Assembly: GCA_017480225.1 (NCBI GenBank)
Contig: JAFVBB010000011.1
Location: 1-50,655, forward strand
Length of the DNA stretch: 50,655 bases
From: Bacteroidales bacterium
GTDB lineage: Bacteria; Bacteroidota; Bacteroidia; Bacteroidales; P3
Direction of reading: 5' to 3'
In this document: positions 41,393 to 50,208 of the stretch, piece after piece
Numbering within the stretch: the first letter of the stretch is position 1
Layout: every line of letters begins with the position of its first letter
Program-made: the position numbers and the translations under genes
Notes under the pieces: generated by a model
What the model saw: the letters and a program-made list of their open reading frames with translations, nothing else
Database searches by the model: none
Told to the model about the DNA's origin: nothing

Positions 41393-43285
41393 TCAGATCA
41401 GTTCGGTGGAGCGCTTGAGGAACTTGCTCAAAGCCTCGCCCTTGAGCAGGCCGGCACCGAGCAGGGCCAGGTCGGCAAGCTGGCTCACAAGCTCGCGCTG
41501 GCGCGCCTCGTCGGGCTCGGCCAGCACACGCCCAATGAGCGGGTGGTTGACGTTGACCACCAGGTTGTAGCTTTCCGGCATCTCGCCGTAGAAGCCCATG
41601 CCGCCCCCGGAGGTCTGCGCCATCTCGCGGTAGCGGCGCATGAACTCGCTCTGGGTAATCTGCATCGGGGCGTCGTCGCTCTCCAGGCTCTCCATCTGCA
41701 CGGTGAAGCGGCCTGAATCAACCGCGCCCTCCACCAGCGGTTTCAGCCGCTCCTGCTCCTCTTTCGTCAGTTTTTCAGGTATCGAGTCGTCGTGCGGAAT
41801 CAGTTTCTCCACCGTGTCGCTGTCCACACGCACGAATCGGCTCTTGTCAACCTTTTGCTCAAGCAGGTTGATGAAGTGGCTCTCCAGGGGCGAGTCCATC
41901 AGCAGCACGTCGTAGCCCTTGGCCTTAGCCTTCTCTATGTAGGCGTGCTCCTCGTCGGGGTTGCTCGCGTAGAGGTAGCACACGGTCTTGTCCTTGTCGG
42001 TCTGCAGCGGCTTTATCTTCTCGCGGTAGCTGTCGAGGGTGCAATGGCTGCCGTCCACGCTTTTGAGGAGGTAGAACTTCATGGCACGCTCGCAGAACTT
42101 CTCGTCGGTCAGCATACCGTACTGCACGAAGATCTTTATGTCGTCCCACTTCTCCTCGAGGGCGCTGTGCTCCTCGTCCTCCTTCTTCCGGCTCATCTCC
42201 TCCAGCTTGTCGGCCACCTTCTTGCTGATGTGCTGCGATATCTTCTTCACGTTGCCGTCGCTCTGAAGGTAGCTGCGACTGACGTTGAGCGGTATGTCGG
42301 GCGAATCGAGCACGCCGTGCAGCAGCATCAGGTAGTCGGGCACCACACCCTCCACCTGGTCGGTCACAAACACCTGGTTGCAGTAGAGCTGTATCTTGTT
42401 GCGGTTGGGGTCGATGGTCTTGCGCACCTTCGGGAAGTAGAGTATGCCGGTGAGGTTGAAGGGGTAGTCCACGTTCAGGTGTATCTGGAACAGCGGCTCC
42501 TCGAAGTTCATCGGGAACAACTCGTGGTAGAACTTGCGGTAGTCCTCGTCGGTGAGCGACGAGGGCGACTTCTTCCAGGCGGGGTCGGGGTCGTTGACGA
42601 TGCGCGGCTGCTTCTTCTCCACGCGCTTGGGCTTGCCGTCCTTGTCGCACTCGGTCTCGCTGTCAACCCACACGCTCTCCTCGCCGAAGCGGATGCTCAC
42701 AGGCATGAAGCGGCAGTATTTCTTGAGCAGCTGCAGCACCGTGCCCTCCTCGAGGAACTCCTTGCAGTCGTCGGCGATGTGCAGCACGATGTCGGTGCCG
42801 CGCCCCTCCTTCTTGTACTCCTCCATAGTGAACTCCGGGTTGCCCTCGCACGACCAGTGCTGCGCGGGGCTGTCCTTCCAGCTCTTGGTGAAAATCTCCA
42901 CCTTGTCGCTCACCATGAAGGCGCTGTAGAAACCGAGGCCGAAGTGGCCGATGAGCGGCTCGTGGCTGTCCTTGTACTTCTCCATGAAGTCGGTCACACC
43001 GCTGAAAGCGATCTGGTTGATGTAGCGCTCCACCTCGTCGGCCGTCATGCCGATGCCACGGTCGCTCACCGTGAGCGTCTTCCGCTTCGGGTCGAGCGTC
43101 ACCTCGACGGTGAGGTCGCCCAGCTCGCCCGCAAACTCGCCACGCGTGGCAAGGGTCTTCAACTTCTGCGTGGCGTCGACGGCGTTGCTTATCAGCTCGC
43201 GCAGGAATATCTCGTGGTCCGAATAGAGGAACTTCTTGATGACCGGGAAGATGTTCTCGGTCTGTACGTTAAGCTTGCCTTGCAT
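41393..43285 (-). CDS. htpG: Molecular chaperone HtpG (Hsp90)
   Basis: 630 residues from the ATG at 43285 (MQGKLNVQTENIFPVIKKF). The GHKL ATPase motifs are ELISNAVDA (about 33), DRGIGMT (about 79) and GHFGLGFYSAFMV (about 118); the middle domain (about 220-490) carries the catalytic Arg region near NVSRSYLQSD, and the C-terminal dimerisation domain ends with the usual short tail without a eukaryotic MEEVD. It is the cytoplasmic Hsp90 for client folding under stress. A terminator follows. No heat-shock promoter signature could be seen upstream; family A palindrome copy 3 lies 130-230 bases before the start. Confidence 0.97.
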   Translation of the reverse strand: MQGKLNVQTENIFPVIKKFLYSDHEIFLRELISNAVDATQKLKTLATRGEFAGELGDLTVEVTLDPKRKTLTVSDRGIGMTADEVERYINQIAFSGVTDFMEKYKDSHEPLIGHFGLGFYSAFMVSDKVEIFTKSWKDSPAQHWSCEGNPEFTMEEYKKEGRGTDIVLHIADDCKEFLEEGTVLQLLKKYCRFMPVSIRFGEESVWVDSETECDKDGKPKRVEKKQPRIVNDPDPAWKKSPSSLTDEDYRKFYHELFPMNFEEPLFQIHLNVDYPFNLTGILYFPKVRKTIDPNRNKIQLYCNQVFVTDQVEGVVPDYLMLLHGVLDSPDIPLNVSRSYLQSDGNVKKISQHISKKVADKLEEMSRKKEDEEHSALEEKWDDIKIFVQYGMLTDEKFCERAMKFYLLKSVDGSHCTLDSYREKIKPLQTDKDKTVCYLYASNPDEEHAYIEKAKAKGYDVLLMDSPLESHFINLLEQKVDKSRFVRVDSDTVEKLIPHDDSIPEKLTKEEQERLKPLVEGAVDSGRFTVQMESLESDDAPMQITQSEFMRRYREMAQTSGGGMGFYGEMPESYNLVVNVNHPLIGRVLAEPDEARQRELVSQLADLALLGAGLLKGEALSKFLKRSTELI

Positions 43286-43412
43286 ATTCTTCAGTATCCT
43301 TTGGTTGTTGTCTTCTTTTGCGCAGTGTTCGGAGCAAGTATTGTGCCACTCCCTCCCCCACTGCCAAAATGTCAGTCGCCCCTCCCAGTGGGGCATCGAC
43401 ACCGTGCCAACA

Positions 43413-43515
43413 CCGTCTGTTCTTCGATTGTTCTCCGATTGTTCTTCGATTGTTCTTCGATATTAAATCGAAGAACAATCGAAGAACAATCGGAGAACAA
43501 TCGAAGAACAGACGG
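43413..43515. repeat. 11-base-unit palindrome, family A, copy 3
   Basis: Same 103-base element as 2884-2986, with perfect 49-base arms of CCGTCTG plus four units. The loop is ATTAA, the reverse complement of copy 1's TTAAT, although the near flanks (CAACACCGTCTG left, CAGACGGCCTT right) are in the same orientation as in copy 1. So the core is inverted relative to its flanks. It lies upstream of htpG (start 43285) and downstream of the TIGR04076 gene (stop 43575). Confidence 0.97.
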
Positions 43516-43574
43516 CCTTTGCATTGCCCCAATGCCCTTCTCAAGCGCGGCTGGCGGCAGTGCCGGCGCGGCGG

Positions 43575-43898
43575 CTATCCTATGCGCTCCAGCAGGAAAC
43601 TCACCGGGCGGAAACCGTCGTTGCAGCTGATTAGCGCGCTGCCGGGGTTCTTCATCCAGTCGCCGTAGAAGCCGCCACGGCCTGCGGCCAGCTCGGCCAC
43701 AAACCATTGCAGGGTCTCCCATGCCGTGGGGCAGAATCCATCGGGGCGCTCGCCCCGATGGCTGGTCCACGTCTGGCCTTCGTCAACGAGGCAGGCATCC
43801 TCAATCGGCTTCTCCAGCAGCTGCTGCAGGTCCTTGTAGTCGGCCTTGCGCAGCGCGGTGATCCTTACCGCGTGGGTGGTTGTGGCCTGGGCGTCCAT
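43575..43898 (-). CDS. TIGR04076 family protein
   Basis: 107 residues from the ATG at 43898 (MDAQATTTHAVRITALRKAD); the frame is open upstream only inside asnS. Hallmarks of TIGR04076 are visible: a cysteine near 36 followed by a GQ.W segment, PDGFCPTAW near 57 and CNDGFRPVSFLLERI at the end. Function is unknown for the family; conserved cysteines suggest metal or redox chemistry. It follows asnS by 17 bases, so it is probably cotranscribed with it. Not a shadow of another gene: the composition of the frame and the conserved segments support it. Confidence 0.85.
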   Translation of the reverse strand: MDAQATTTHAVRITALRKADYKDLQQLLEKPIEDACLVDEGQTWTSHRGERPDGFCPTAWETLQWFVAELAAGRGGFYGDWMKNPGSALISCNDGFRPVSFLLERIG

Positions 43899-43915
43899 TC
43901 TCTCGACTTGGCCGA

Positions 43916-45319
43916 TCAGAACTCGGCGGTCTTCGGGGTGCGGGGGAAGGGAATGACGTCGCGTATGTTGGCCATGCCGGTGACGAAGAGCATCAGCCGC
44001 TCGAAGCCGAGGCCGAATCCGGCGTGGGGGCAGGAGCCGTAGCGGCGCGTGTCGAGGTACCACCACATGTCTTTCATCGGTATGCCGAGCTCGTCGATGC
44101 GCTGCATCAGCTTGTCGTAGTTCTCCTCGCGCACCGAGCCGCCAATGATCTCGCCAATCTGCGGGAAGAGCACATCGGTGCCCTGCACCGTGCGGCCGTC
44201 GTCATTCTGCTTCATGTAGAAAGCCTTGATTTCCTTCGGGTAGTCAATCATGATGACCGGTTTCTTGAAGTGCTCCTCGACGAGGTAGCGCTCGTGCTCG
44301 GAGGCAAGGTCGGTGCCCCAGTGCACGGGGAACTCGAACTTCCTGCCATTGGCAATGGCCTCTTCCAGTATCTTGATGCCCTCGGTGTAGGGCAGGCGCA
44401 CGAAGTCGGTGTCGATGACCGAGCGCAGGCGCTCGATGAGGCCGTTGTCTATCATCTTGTTGAGGAACTCGAGGTCGTCCATGCAGTGGTCGAGCGCCCA
44501 GCGGACGCAGTATTTGATGAACTCCTCCTCCAGGGCGGTCAACTCGTCGAGCTGGTAGAAGGCCATCTCAGGCTCAATCATCCAGAACTCGGCCAGGTGG
44601 CGGGGGGTGTTGCTGTTCTCGGCACGGAAAGTGGGACCGAAGGTGTAAATCTTGCCCAGCGACGTGGCGCCGAGCTCGCCCTCAAGCTGTCCACTGACGG
44701 TCAGCGCGGTGAATTTGCCGAAGAAGTCCTGCTCCCAGTCTATGCTGCCATCCTCGCGGCGGGGCGGGTTCTCCGGGTCGAGGGTGCTCACGTGGAACAT
44801 CTCGCCCGCCCCCTCGCAGTCGCTGGCGGTGATGAGCGGCGTGTGGAAATAGAAGAAGCCGCGCTCGTGGAAGAAGGTGTGTATGGCCATGGCCATGTTG
44901 TGGCGCAGGCGCATGACGGCGCCGAAGGTGTTGGTGCGCAGGCGCAGGTGGCCTATCTCGCGCAGGAACTCCATGCTGTGGCCCTTTTTCTGAAGCGGGT
45001 AGGTGTTGGGGTCGGCCTCGCCGTACACGGTGATGCCGGTAGCCTGAACCTCCACGGCCTGGCCGCTGCCCTGGCTCTCCACCAGGGTGCCGGTCACCCC
45101 GATGCAGGCGCCTGTGCTTATGCGGCGCAGCTCCTCCTCGAACCTCGCCGGGTCGGCCACCACCTGCATGTTGTGGATTATTGAGCCGTCGTTTATGGCC
45201 AGGAAGGCCACATTCTTGTTGCCGCGCTTGGTGCGCACCCATCCCTTTACACAAATCTCGGTGCCGATGAGGGCACTCACGTCTTCTTTGAGAAGGTACT
45301 TGATCTCGTAGCGTTTCAT
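43916..45319 (-). CDS. asnS: Asparaginyl-tRNA synthetase
   Basis: 467 residues. The N-terminal OB-fold anticodon-binding domain (about 1-120, with [21 protein letters not shown]) is followed by the class II core. Motif 2 is [20 protein letters not shown] (about 225-245) and motif 3 is GFGLGFERL near 440. The segment [10 protein letters not shown] and the length distinguish it from AspRS and LysRS. It charges tRNA-Asn with asparagine using ATP. It lies in a leftward run with manC upstream and the TIGR04076 gene downstream; no terminator interrupts them, though the gap to manC is 64 bases. Confidence 0.97.
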   Translation of the reverse strand: MKRYEIKYLLKEDVSALIGTEICVKGWVRTKRGNKNVAFLAINDGSIIHNMQVVADPARFEEELRRISTGACIGVTGTLVESQGSGQAVEVQATGITVYGEADPNTYPLQKKGHSMEFLREIGHLRLRTNTFGAVMRLRHNMAMAIHTFFHERGFFYFHTPLITASDCEGAGEMFHVSTLDPENPPRREDGSIDWEQDFFGKFTALTVSGQLEGELGATSLGKIYTFGPTFRAENSNTPRHLAEFWMIEPEMAFYQLDELTALEEEFIKYCVRWALDHCMDDLEFLNKMIDNGLIERLRSVIDTDFVRLPYTEGIKILEEAIANGRKFEFPVHWGTDLASEHERYLVEEHFKKPVIMIDYPKEIKAFYMKQNDDGRTVQGTDVLFPQIGEIIGGSVREENYDKLMQRIDELGIPMKDMWWYLDTRRYGSCPHAGFGLGFERLMLFVTGMANIRDVIPFPRTPKTAEF

Positions 45320-45383
45320 GTGTATGTTGTTATCGTTTGTTGTCTTTCGTAGCGGCAGCCGGTGGCTGTCGTCGTGGCGTGCC

Positions 45384-46508
45384 TCACTTATGGTCTATCA
45401 TCTTCTTCAGTTCCACGTCGTTGGCGAACTTGAATATCAGGTCCTCACTCGAGCGCCGGCACACCATCAGCGCGTCGTCGCTTGCCGCCACAATGTAGCC
45501 GTCGAGGCCTTCCAGCACGATGGTTCTGTCGCGGTTACCCGGCATGGCCACGATGCAGTCGCGCGTGTTGTAGAGGAACACATTGTCGCTGCCCAGCATG
45601 GCATTGCCTTGCGCGTCGCGGGCAGAAACATCGTAGAGCGAGTCCCACGTCTCGACATCGCTCCATCCAAACGAAGCCTCCAGCACCTGCACATTGCCAG
45701 CCTTCTCCATCACACCATGGTCTATGGAGATGCTGTCGCACGTGGCATAGCGCGCCGCCAGCTCGTCGCGCCCCACGCTGTCGTCCACGGTCAGCAAAGC
45801 CTCGGCCACGGCTGGCAGGTGGGTGCGCAAGGCGTCGGTCAGCGTCGACAGCCGTGCCACCAATATGCCCGTGTTCCAATAGAACTCGCCGCTTGACATG
45901 AACTGGCGCGCCATCTCCATGGGTGGTTTCTCGGTGAAAGTCACGGCGCTGTGCAACGAGTCGATGCCCGGCAGTGACGGCTCCGCGCGGAACTGTATGT
46001 AACCGTAGCTGGTGTCAGGCCTGGTGGGCTGCGCGCCGAAGGTCACTATCCAGTCGTGCCCTCCAGCCGCCTCCGCGGCCTGTGCCATGTCGGCCAGAAA
46101 GCACCGCTCGTTGAAGATGGCGTGATCCGAGGGACACACCACCACCGTGGCCTCAGGGTCGCGGCGCGCTATGGCGGCAGCAGCCAGCGCGATGCACGGC
46201 GCGGTGTTGCGGCGCAGTGGCTCGCACAGCAGTTGCCACGACTCGAGTCCTGGCAGCTGCTCGCGCACCCGGTCGGCGTAATGCTCTATGCTTACCACCA
46301 GCACATGCTCCTTCGGGCAAAAGGTGAGGGCGCGCGCGTAGGTGAGTTGCAGCATGGTGCTGCCCACGCCCATCACGTCGATGAACTGCTTCGGGCAATC
46401 GACCCTGCTTATCGGCCAAAAGCGGCTGCCCAGTCCCCCGGCCATAATAACAGCCCATAGGTGGCTGCCGCCCTGCTTATTGTCAATGCTTGTGCTTGGT
46501 ATTTCCAT
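45384..46508 (-). CDS. manC: Mannose-1-phosphate guanylyltransferase
   Basis: 374 residues. The nucleotidyltransferase signature is [12 protein letters not shown] (24-35), followed by PKQF; a further VTFTEKP motif near 195 and GYIQF are typical of GDP-mannose pyrophosphorylases. The C-terminal isomerase domain of bifunctional ManC is absent, so this is the monofunctional form. It makes GDP-mannose from mannose-1-phosphate and GTP for glycans, capsules and GDP-fucose. It starts just after the restriction enzyme gene stop (3 bases) and so may be expressed with the restriction-modification pair. A start 15 or so codons downstream is possible, because the first residues (before LWAVIMAGG) are low in homology. 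Confidence 0.93.
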   Translation of the reverse strand: MEIPSTSIDNKQGGSHLWAVIMAGGLGSRFWPISRVDCPKQFIDVMGVGSTMLQLTYARALTFCPKEHVLVVSIEHYADRVREQLPGLESWQLLCEPLRRNTAPCIALAAAAIARRDPEATVVVCPSDHAIFNERCFLADMAQAAEAAGGHDWIVTFGAQPTRPDTSYGYIQFRAEPSLPGIDSLHSAVTFTEKPPMEMARQFMSSGEFYWNTGILVARLSTLTDALRTHLPAVAEALLTVDDSVGRDELAARYATCDSISIDHGVMEKAGNVQVLEASFGWSDVETWDSLYDVSARDAQGNAMLGSDNVFLYNTRDCIVAMPGNRDRTIVLEGLDGYIVAASDDALMVCRRSSEDLIFKFANDVELKKMIDHK

Positions 46509-46511
46509 AAT

Positions 46512-47195
46512 TCAGTGTTGCGTTGAGCCAGAAACTTCAGCCACAGTGTGGCTCTCCCAATACTCCCTGACGTCGTCAAACCATCGCCTCCGTTCACCTA
46601 TTTTCCCTATCTCGTCGCAATAAAAGCGGTCTATCCTGTTGCAAAGCTCCAGCATCCATGCACGTCGGTCGGGTGTTTTGGAGAACTTTAGACGGTTTGC
46701 GTTGGCAATTTGTATCTGTCCCCACCCAAGCGCGCCGAAGGTCAGACAGTTCCACTCGAGTGCCTCGATTGGCTTGAAATGGCACTGCCGATATGATATC
46801 TGCGAATCATTCACGCTGTATTCCACAATCAAAATACAGAACGTATTGGTGTCATTTCTGTAGAAATTGGCCAATCTCTGAACAGAGATAAGGTTCGGCA
46901 TGTTGAATTCCGTGTCGATGTTGTGTGTTTTACAGTCGACAGCGAAATAAAGGTTGCCATAATAAAAGGCCATGTCCTCCATTGAGCGACGAGAGAAACC
47001 AGACTCGAACTTGCCTGCTACTATTTCCGGAAGGCATGTCTTCAAGCCGTGTTCTCCAGCCAGATACATCTGCACAGCATCGCCGACAGCACGCGGAGAG
47101 CCGAGGGCATTGACTCCCAACAATGAGGTTGCCTCACCGCGCAGTTTGTGCAGCACGTTTGAGGCTGCAATATCTAATAGTTCGGTCGTCTTCAT
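46512..47195 (-). CDS. Type II restriction endonuclease, PD-(D/E)XK type
   Basis: 227 residues. A PD-(D/E)XK nuclease core is readable: Asp74 in SMEDMAFYYG, then AVDCK (Asp87, Lys89) 13 residues on, in a beta-strand context. No other domain is visible; small size fits a classical type II restriction enzyme. Its start overlaps the stop of the DNA methyltransferase gene by four bases (ATGA), the normal tight pairing of a restriction-modification system, so methylase is made first. I do not recognise the recognition sequence. The GC content matches the neighbouring housekeeping genes, so if acquired by transfer it came from a similar genome or long ago. The nuclease identity is a motif- and context-based inference. 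Confidence 0.8.
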   Translation of the reverse strand: MKTTELLDIAASNVLHKLRGEATSLLGVNALGSPRAVGDAVQMYLAGEHGLKTCLPEIVAGKFESGFSRRSMEDMAFYYGNLYFAVDCKTHNIDTEFNMPNLISVQRLANFYRNDTNTFCILIVEYSVNDSQISYRQCHFKPIEALEWNCLTFGALGWGQIQIANANRLKFSKTPDRRAWMLELCNRIDRFYCDEIGKIGERRRWFDDVREYWESHTVAEVSGSTQH

Positions 47196-48196
47196 TGTGT
47201 GTTGAACATTGTTGTCTGCGATGTTGTCCGGCGGTCTGGCACACGACCTTTCCGCATCTGAACCGCCGCAGTGTTCCTCTCCCAGAACACGCCGTCGGCA
47301 TAGCCCTGTATCGATTTGTCGCCAGAAGCGAGTGCCAGCCTTTTCTCGGCCATGCAGCAGTACTCTGTGTCCATCTCAATCCCGCAGTACCTGCGATTAA
47401 GCTTTTTGGCCACCACACTGGTGGTGCCGCTGCCGAGGAATGGGTCAAACACGACATCGCCCGGTCGCGACGAGGCCAGTATCAACTTGGCGACAAGCTT
47501 CTCCGGCTTTTGTGTGGGGTGGTCGGTATTCTCCGGCATCGACCAAAAAGGCACGCTGATGTCGTCCCAGAAATTAGATGGGTATGTTGTCCGGTAATTG
47601 CCTCCCTCAGCCTCCTCCCAGTCTTTGGGCTTGCCGTCGACGCGATAGGGGGCAATCACCCTGCGCTTCATTTTCACTGCCTCCACGTCGAAATGATAGC
47701 GCCGCGGGTTCTTGACGGCGAACCAAATGTCCTCCATGCTGTTTTTCCAGTTTGTCGCCGCGCCACGCCCCTTCTCCCGCTGCCAGGTTATTCGGTTGAT
47801 TATGCACATGTGCCTTGAAAGGGCCTGCTGCATCGCGGCGGTGCAGTGCCAGTCGCCGCACATGTACAGGCTGCCGTCGTCTTTCAGTTTCCTTACCACG
47901 GCCGGAAGCCATTGCTCCAGATAGTCCACGTACGCACTGTCTTCCCTGGCAGCGAACTTTGTGCCGTTGAAGTCTTTCGTCAGGTTGTAAGGCGGGTCGA
48001 CGACAATCAGGTCGGCAAATGCGTCGGGCAGCATCGGCAGGGCTTCCATAAGGTCGGCATTGATTGTCCTGTCCACATAGTCCGAGCCTGCACGCAGCTG
48101 CGGCAGGGTGACCAGCTGCGCGCCGAAGCGCGCGCGGTCTTCGCTGTCGAGGGTGAGTGTGCGGTTGCGCGGGGCGCGGTCCTTGATGGCTTGCAT
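47192..48196 (-). CDS. Type II DNA methyltransferase (N6-adenine or N4-cytosine)
   Basis: 334 residues. Motif IV is DPPYNL (67-72) and motif I comes later, as VVFDPFLGSGTT near 255, so this is the beta-class order of amino-methyltransferases; the DPPY form favours N6-adenine but does not exclude N4-cytosine. The middle region (about 110-220) holds the target-recognition part. It uses S-adenosylmethionine to protect host sites from the partner nuclease encoded next to it (46512-47195). The stop of this gene is overlapped by the nuclease start. It lies 18 bases behind thyA, so the pair sits inside the thyA-manC run. No controller (C) protein gene is seen. The initial ATG at 48196 fits the homologous length. 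Confidence 0.92.
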   Translation of the reverse strand: MQAIKDRAPRNRTLTLDSEDRARFGAQLVTLPQLRAGSDYVDRTINADLMEALPMLPDAFADLIVVDPPYNLTKDFNGTKFAAREDSAYVDYLEQWLPAVVRKLKDDGSLYMCGDWHCTAAMQQALSRHMCIINRITWQREKGRGAATNWKNSMEDIWFAVKNPRRYHFDVEAVKMKRRVIAPYRVDGKPKDWEEAEGGNYRTTYPSNFWDDISVPFWSMPENTDHPTQKPEKLVAKLILASSRPGDVVFDPFLGSGTTSVVAKKLNRRYCGIEMDTEYCCMAEKRLALASGDKSIQGYADGVFWERNTAAVQMRKGRVPDRRTTSQTTMFNTQ

Positions 48197-48214
48197 GGCG
48201 GGGTGTTCTTGCGG

Positions 48215-49009
48215 TCAAACGCTTACGGCGGCCTTTATGTGGGGGTGTGGGTTGTAGTTTTCCAAGGAGAAATCCTCGTAGCGGAAGGCGAAGAGGTCGG
48301 TCACCTCAGGGTTGATGCGCATCGTGGGCAGCGGCCGCGGCTCGCGGGTGAGCTGCAGGCGTGCCTGGTCGAGGTGGTTGCTGTAGAGGTGGGCGTCACC
48401 CAGCGTGTGCACGAAGTCGCCAGGCTCAAGGCCGCACACCTGCGCCACCATCATGGTGAGCAGGGCGTAGCTGGCTATGTTGAACGGAACCCCGAGGAAG
48501 ATGTCGGCGCTGCGCTGGTAGAGCTGGCAGCTCAGCCGGCCGCCGTCCACGTAGAACTGGAACAGGCAGTGGCACGGCGGCAGGGCCATGACGGCCAGCT
48601 CGGCCGGGTTCCATGCCGTGACCACCAGCCTGCGGCTGTAGGGGTTGCGCTTGATTTCATCCACCACACCGGCAATCTGGTCTATCGTGCCGCCGCGGCC
48701 GTCGGGCCACGAGCGCCACTGCGATCCGTAGACAGGCCCGAGGTTGCCGTCGGCGTCGGCCCACTCGTCCCAAATGCTCACCCCGTTGTCGTTGAGGTAC
48801 TTTATGTTGGTGTCGCCCCGCAGGAACCACAGCAGCTCGTGGATTATCGAGCGCAGGTGCAGTTTCTTCGTAGTCAGCACTGGGAAGCCCTCGGCCAGCG
48901 GGAAACGCATCTGGTAGCCGAAGACGCCCACTGTGCCGGTGCCCGTGCGGTCGGCGCGGGTGCTGCCGTGCGAAAGCACGTGCTGAAGCAGGTCGAGGTA
49001 TTGTCTCAT
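48215..49009 (-). CDS. thyA: Thymidylate synthase
   Basis: 264 residues, the same length as the E. coli enzyme. The catalytic Cys146 is in [12 protein letters not shown]; the dUMP-binding arginines in RADRTGTGT (near 18-26) and SRRL (near 125-128), and [13 protein letters not shown] with DAHLYSNHL, are all present. It makes dTMP from dUMP using methylene-tetrahydrofolate, which becomes dihydrofolate. No dihydrofolate reductase gene follows here; instead, a restriction-modification pair is inserted directly behind it. A family B repeat lies upstream, between this gene and nadK. Confidence 0.97.
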   Translation of the reverse strand: MRQYLDLLQHVLSHGSTRADRTGTGTVGVFGYQMRFPLAEGFPVLTTKKLHLRSIIHELLWFLRGDTNIKYLNDNGVSIWDEWADADGNLGPVYGSQWRSWPDGRGGTIDQIAGVVDEIKRNPYSRRLVVTAWNPAELAVMALPPCHCLFQFYVDGGRLSCQLYQRSADIFLGVPFNIASYALLTMMVAQVCGLEPGDFVHTLGDAHLYSNHLDQARLQLTREPRPLPTMRINPEVTDLFAFRYEDFSLENYNPHPHIKAAVSV

Positions 49010-49117
49010 AACATCACCCTAACGCTGGCGGCTGCTTTTTGTTGTGCCTTCCAAAAAATAATGGCGGCGGCGCGGCGCGCAACAGGAAGTCAGGCCAGCC
49101 GACGGCTCAAGGCCGCA

Positions 49118-49236
49118 TTAATCAGTAGACAACAACTGCTCTTCAACTACTCAACACCTACTAAAGTAAGAGCTAAGTAGTCGTTGGGTAGGAGTTGAGT
49201 AGGAGATGAGTATGAGTTGGTCTATACTTTACGCTG
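49118..49236. repeat. 11-base-unit inverted element, family B, copy 2
   Basis: Three diverged tandem units (GGGTAGGAGTT, GAGTAGGAGAT, GAGTATGAGTT at 49186-49218) then GGTCTAT, facing an inverted array on the left (minus strand GTTGAGTAGTT, GAAGAGCAGTT, GTTGTCTACTG). The inner stem pairs ACTACTCAACACCTAC with GTAGGAGTTGAGTAG with one mismatch. The outer left sequence (minus strand GTTGnCnAnTGATTnA) and the right end (GAGTTGGTCTAT) match those of the element at 20081-20200. It lies between thyA and the end of nadK. Confidence 0.78.
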
Positions 49237-49321
49237 ATTTACAGCGATTTGCGAAATACAATACTACCCCCTGCGAGCATTTCTCACAAAACAATGGTTT
49301 CCAACACATTGCATAATGATA

Positions 49322-49359
49322 CAAAAAAAGGCGGCGCGGCTTCTGCCGAGCCGCACCGT
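49322..49359 (-). terminator. Intrinsic terminator behind nadK
   Basis: On the minus strand CGGTGCGGCT and AGCCGCGCCG pair over ten bases (one G-U) with a six- or seven-base loop, then CCTTTTTTTG. It lies 30 bases after the nadK stop. Confidence 0.82.
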
Positions 49360-49388
49360 CTGGATGGAGGGTGGGTTGCGGACGAAGG

Positions 49389-50198
49389 TCAGCGCACGGC
49401 GGCGCCGGTGCCCCACATGAGCTTGTCGCGTATGGCGGTGAAGAAGGTCTGCTCGCCGATGCGCACCAACCGCAGCGTGAACGGCGCCCTGCGCAGGGCG
49501 AGCCTGTCGCCCGCGGCCAGCCGGCCGTGGGTGGAGTCGATGCCGAGGCAGCACTCGCTGTCCACGCGGAGCTCCACCACCGCGCTGTCGGGCAGGATGA
49601 TGGGGCGCAGGGTGAGTGTGTGGGCCGAGATGGGAGTCAGCGCGAGGCAACGCGAGTCGGGCGTCAGTATGGGGCCGCCGCAGCTGAGCGAATAGGCGGT
49701 CGAGCCGGTGGGTGTGGCCACGATGACACCATCGGCGGCATAGGTGGCCACGTAGTTTCCGTCGACCCACACCTCGGTGCGCAGCAGCGAGGTGTGCTCC
49801 GCGCGGTGCAGGAAGACCTCGTTGAGGGCAAAGGGGGTGGGTGCAGGGGGCGCGGCCTGAAGCAGCGTGCGCCGCTCGATAACGTAGCGTCCCTGCAGCA
49901 GGCTGTCGGCCAGAGCCTCGATGCTGTCGCGTCCGGCCGTGGTGAGGAAGCCCAAGTGGCCGAAGTTCACGCCCACCACCGGCGGAAACTCGTCGGGGCG
50001 GCCGGTGTCGACCAGTTGAAGGCTGCTCAGCAGGGTGCCGTCGCCGCCTATCGAGAAGAGGAAGTCGCAGCCGTCGGGCAGGCATCCGTCGACGACGGCC
50101 ACAGCCTCGACACCGCGCTCGGCCAGCGCCTGTTCCAGTCGAGTGTAGGCAGGAAGGTCGGCAGGCTCGATGTGGCGGTGATAAAGGGCTATCTTCAT
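49389..50198 (-). CDS. nadK: NAD kinase
   Basis: 269 residues. The ATP/NAD-kinase signature GGDGT is at 51-55 (FLFSIGGDGTLL), with NEVFLHR near 127 and the second conserved stretch DGVIVATPTGSTAYSLSCGGP near 155-175. It phosphorylates NAD to NADP using ATP; cytoplasmic. It starts ten bases after the stop of the type B sorting-domain gene and is probably cotranscribed with it. The usual short bacterial form is intact; the N-terminus begins directly at the first beta-strand. Confidence 0.96.
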   Translation of the reverse strand: MKIALYHRHIEPADLPAYTRLEQALAERGVEAVAVVDGCLPDGCDFLFSIGGDGTLLSSLQLVDTGRPDEFPPVVGVNFGHLGFLTTAGRDSIEALADSLLQGRYVIERRTLLQAAPPAPTPFALNEVFLHRAEHTSLLRTEVWVDGNYVATYAADGVIVATPTGSTAYSLSCGGPILTPDSRCLALTPISAHTLTLRPIILPDSAVVELRVDSECCLGIDSTHGRLAAGDRLALRRAPFTLRLVRIGEQTFFTAIRDKLMWGTGAAVR

Positions 50199-50208
50199 GG
50201 GAGTATGG

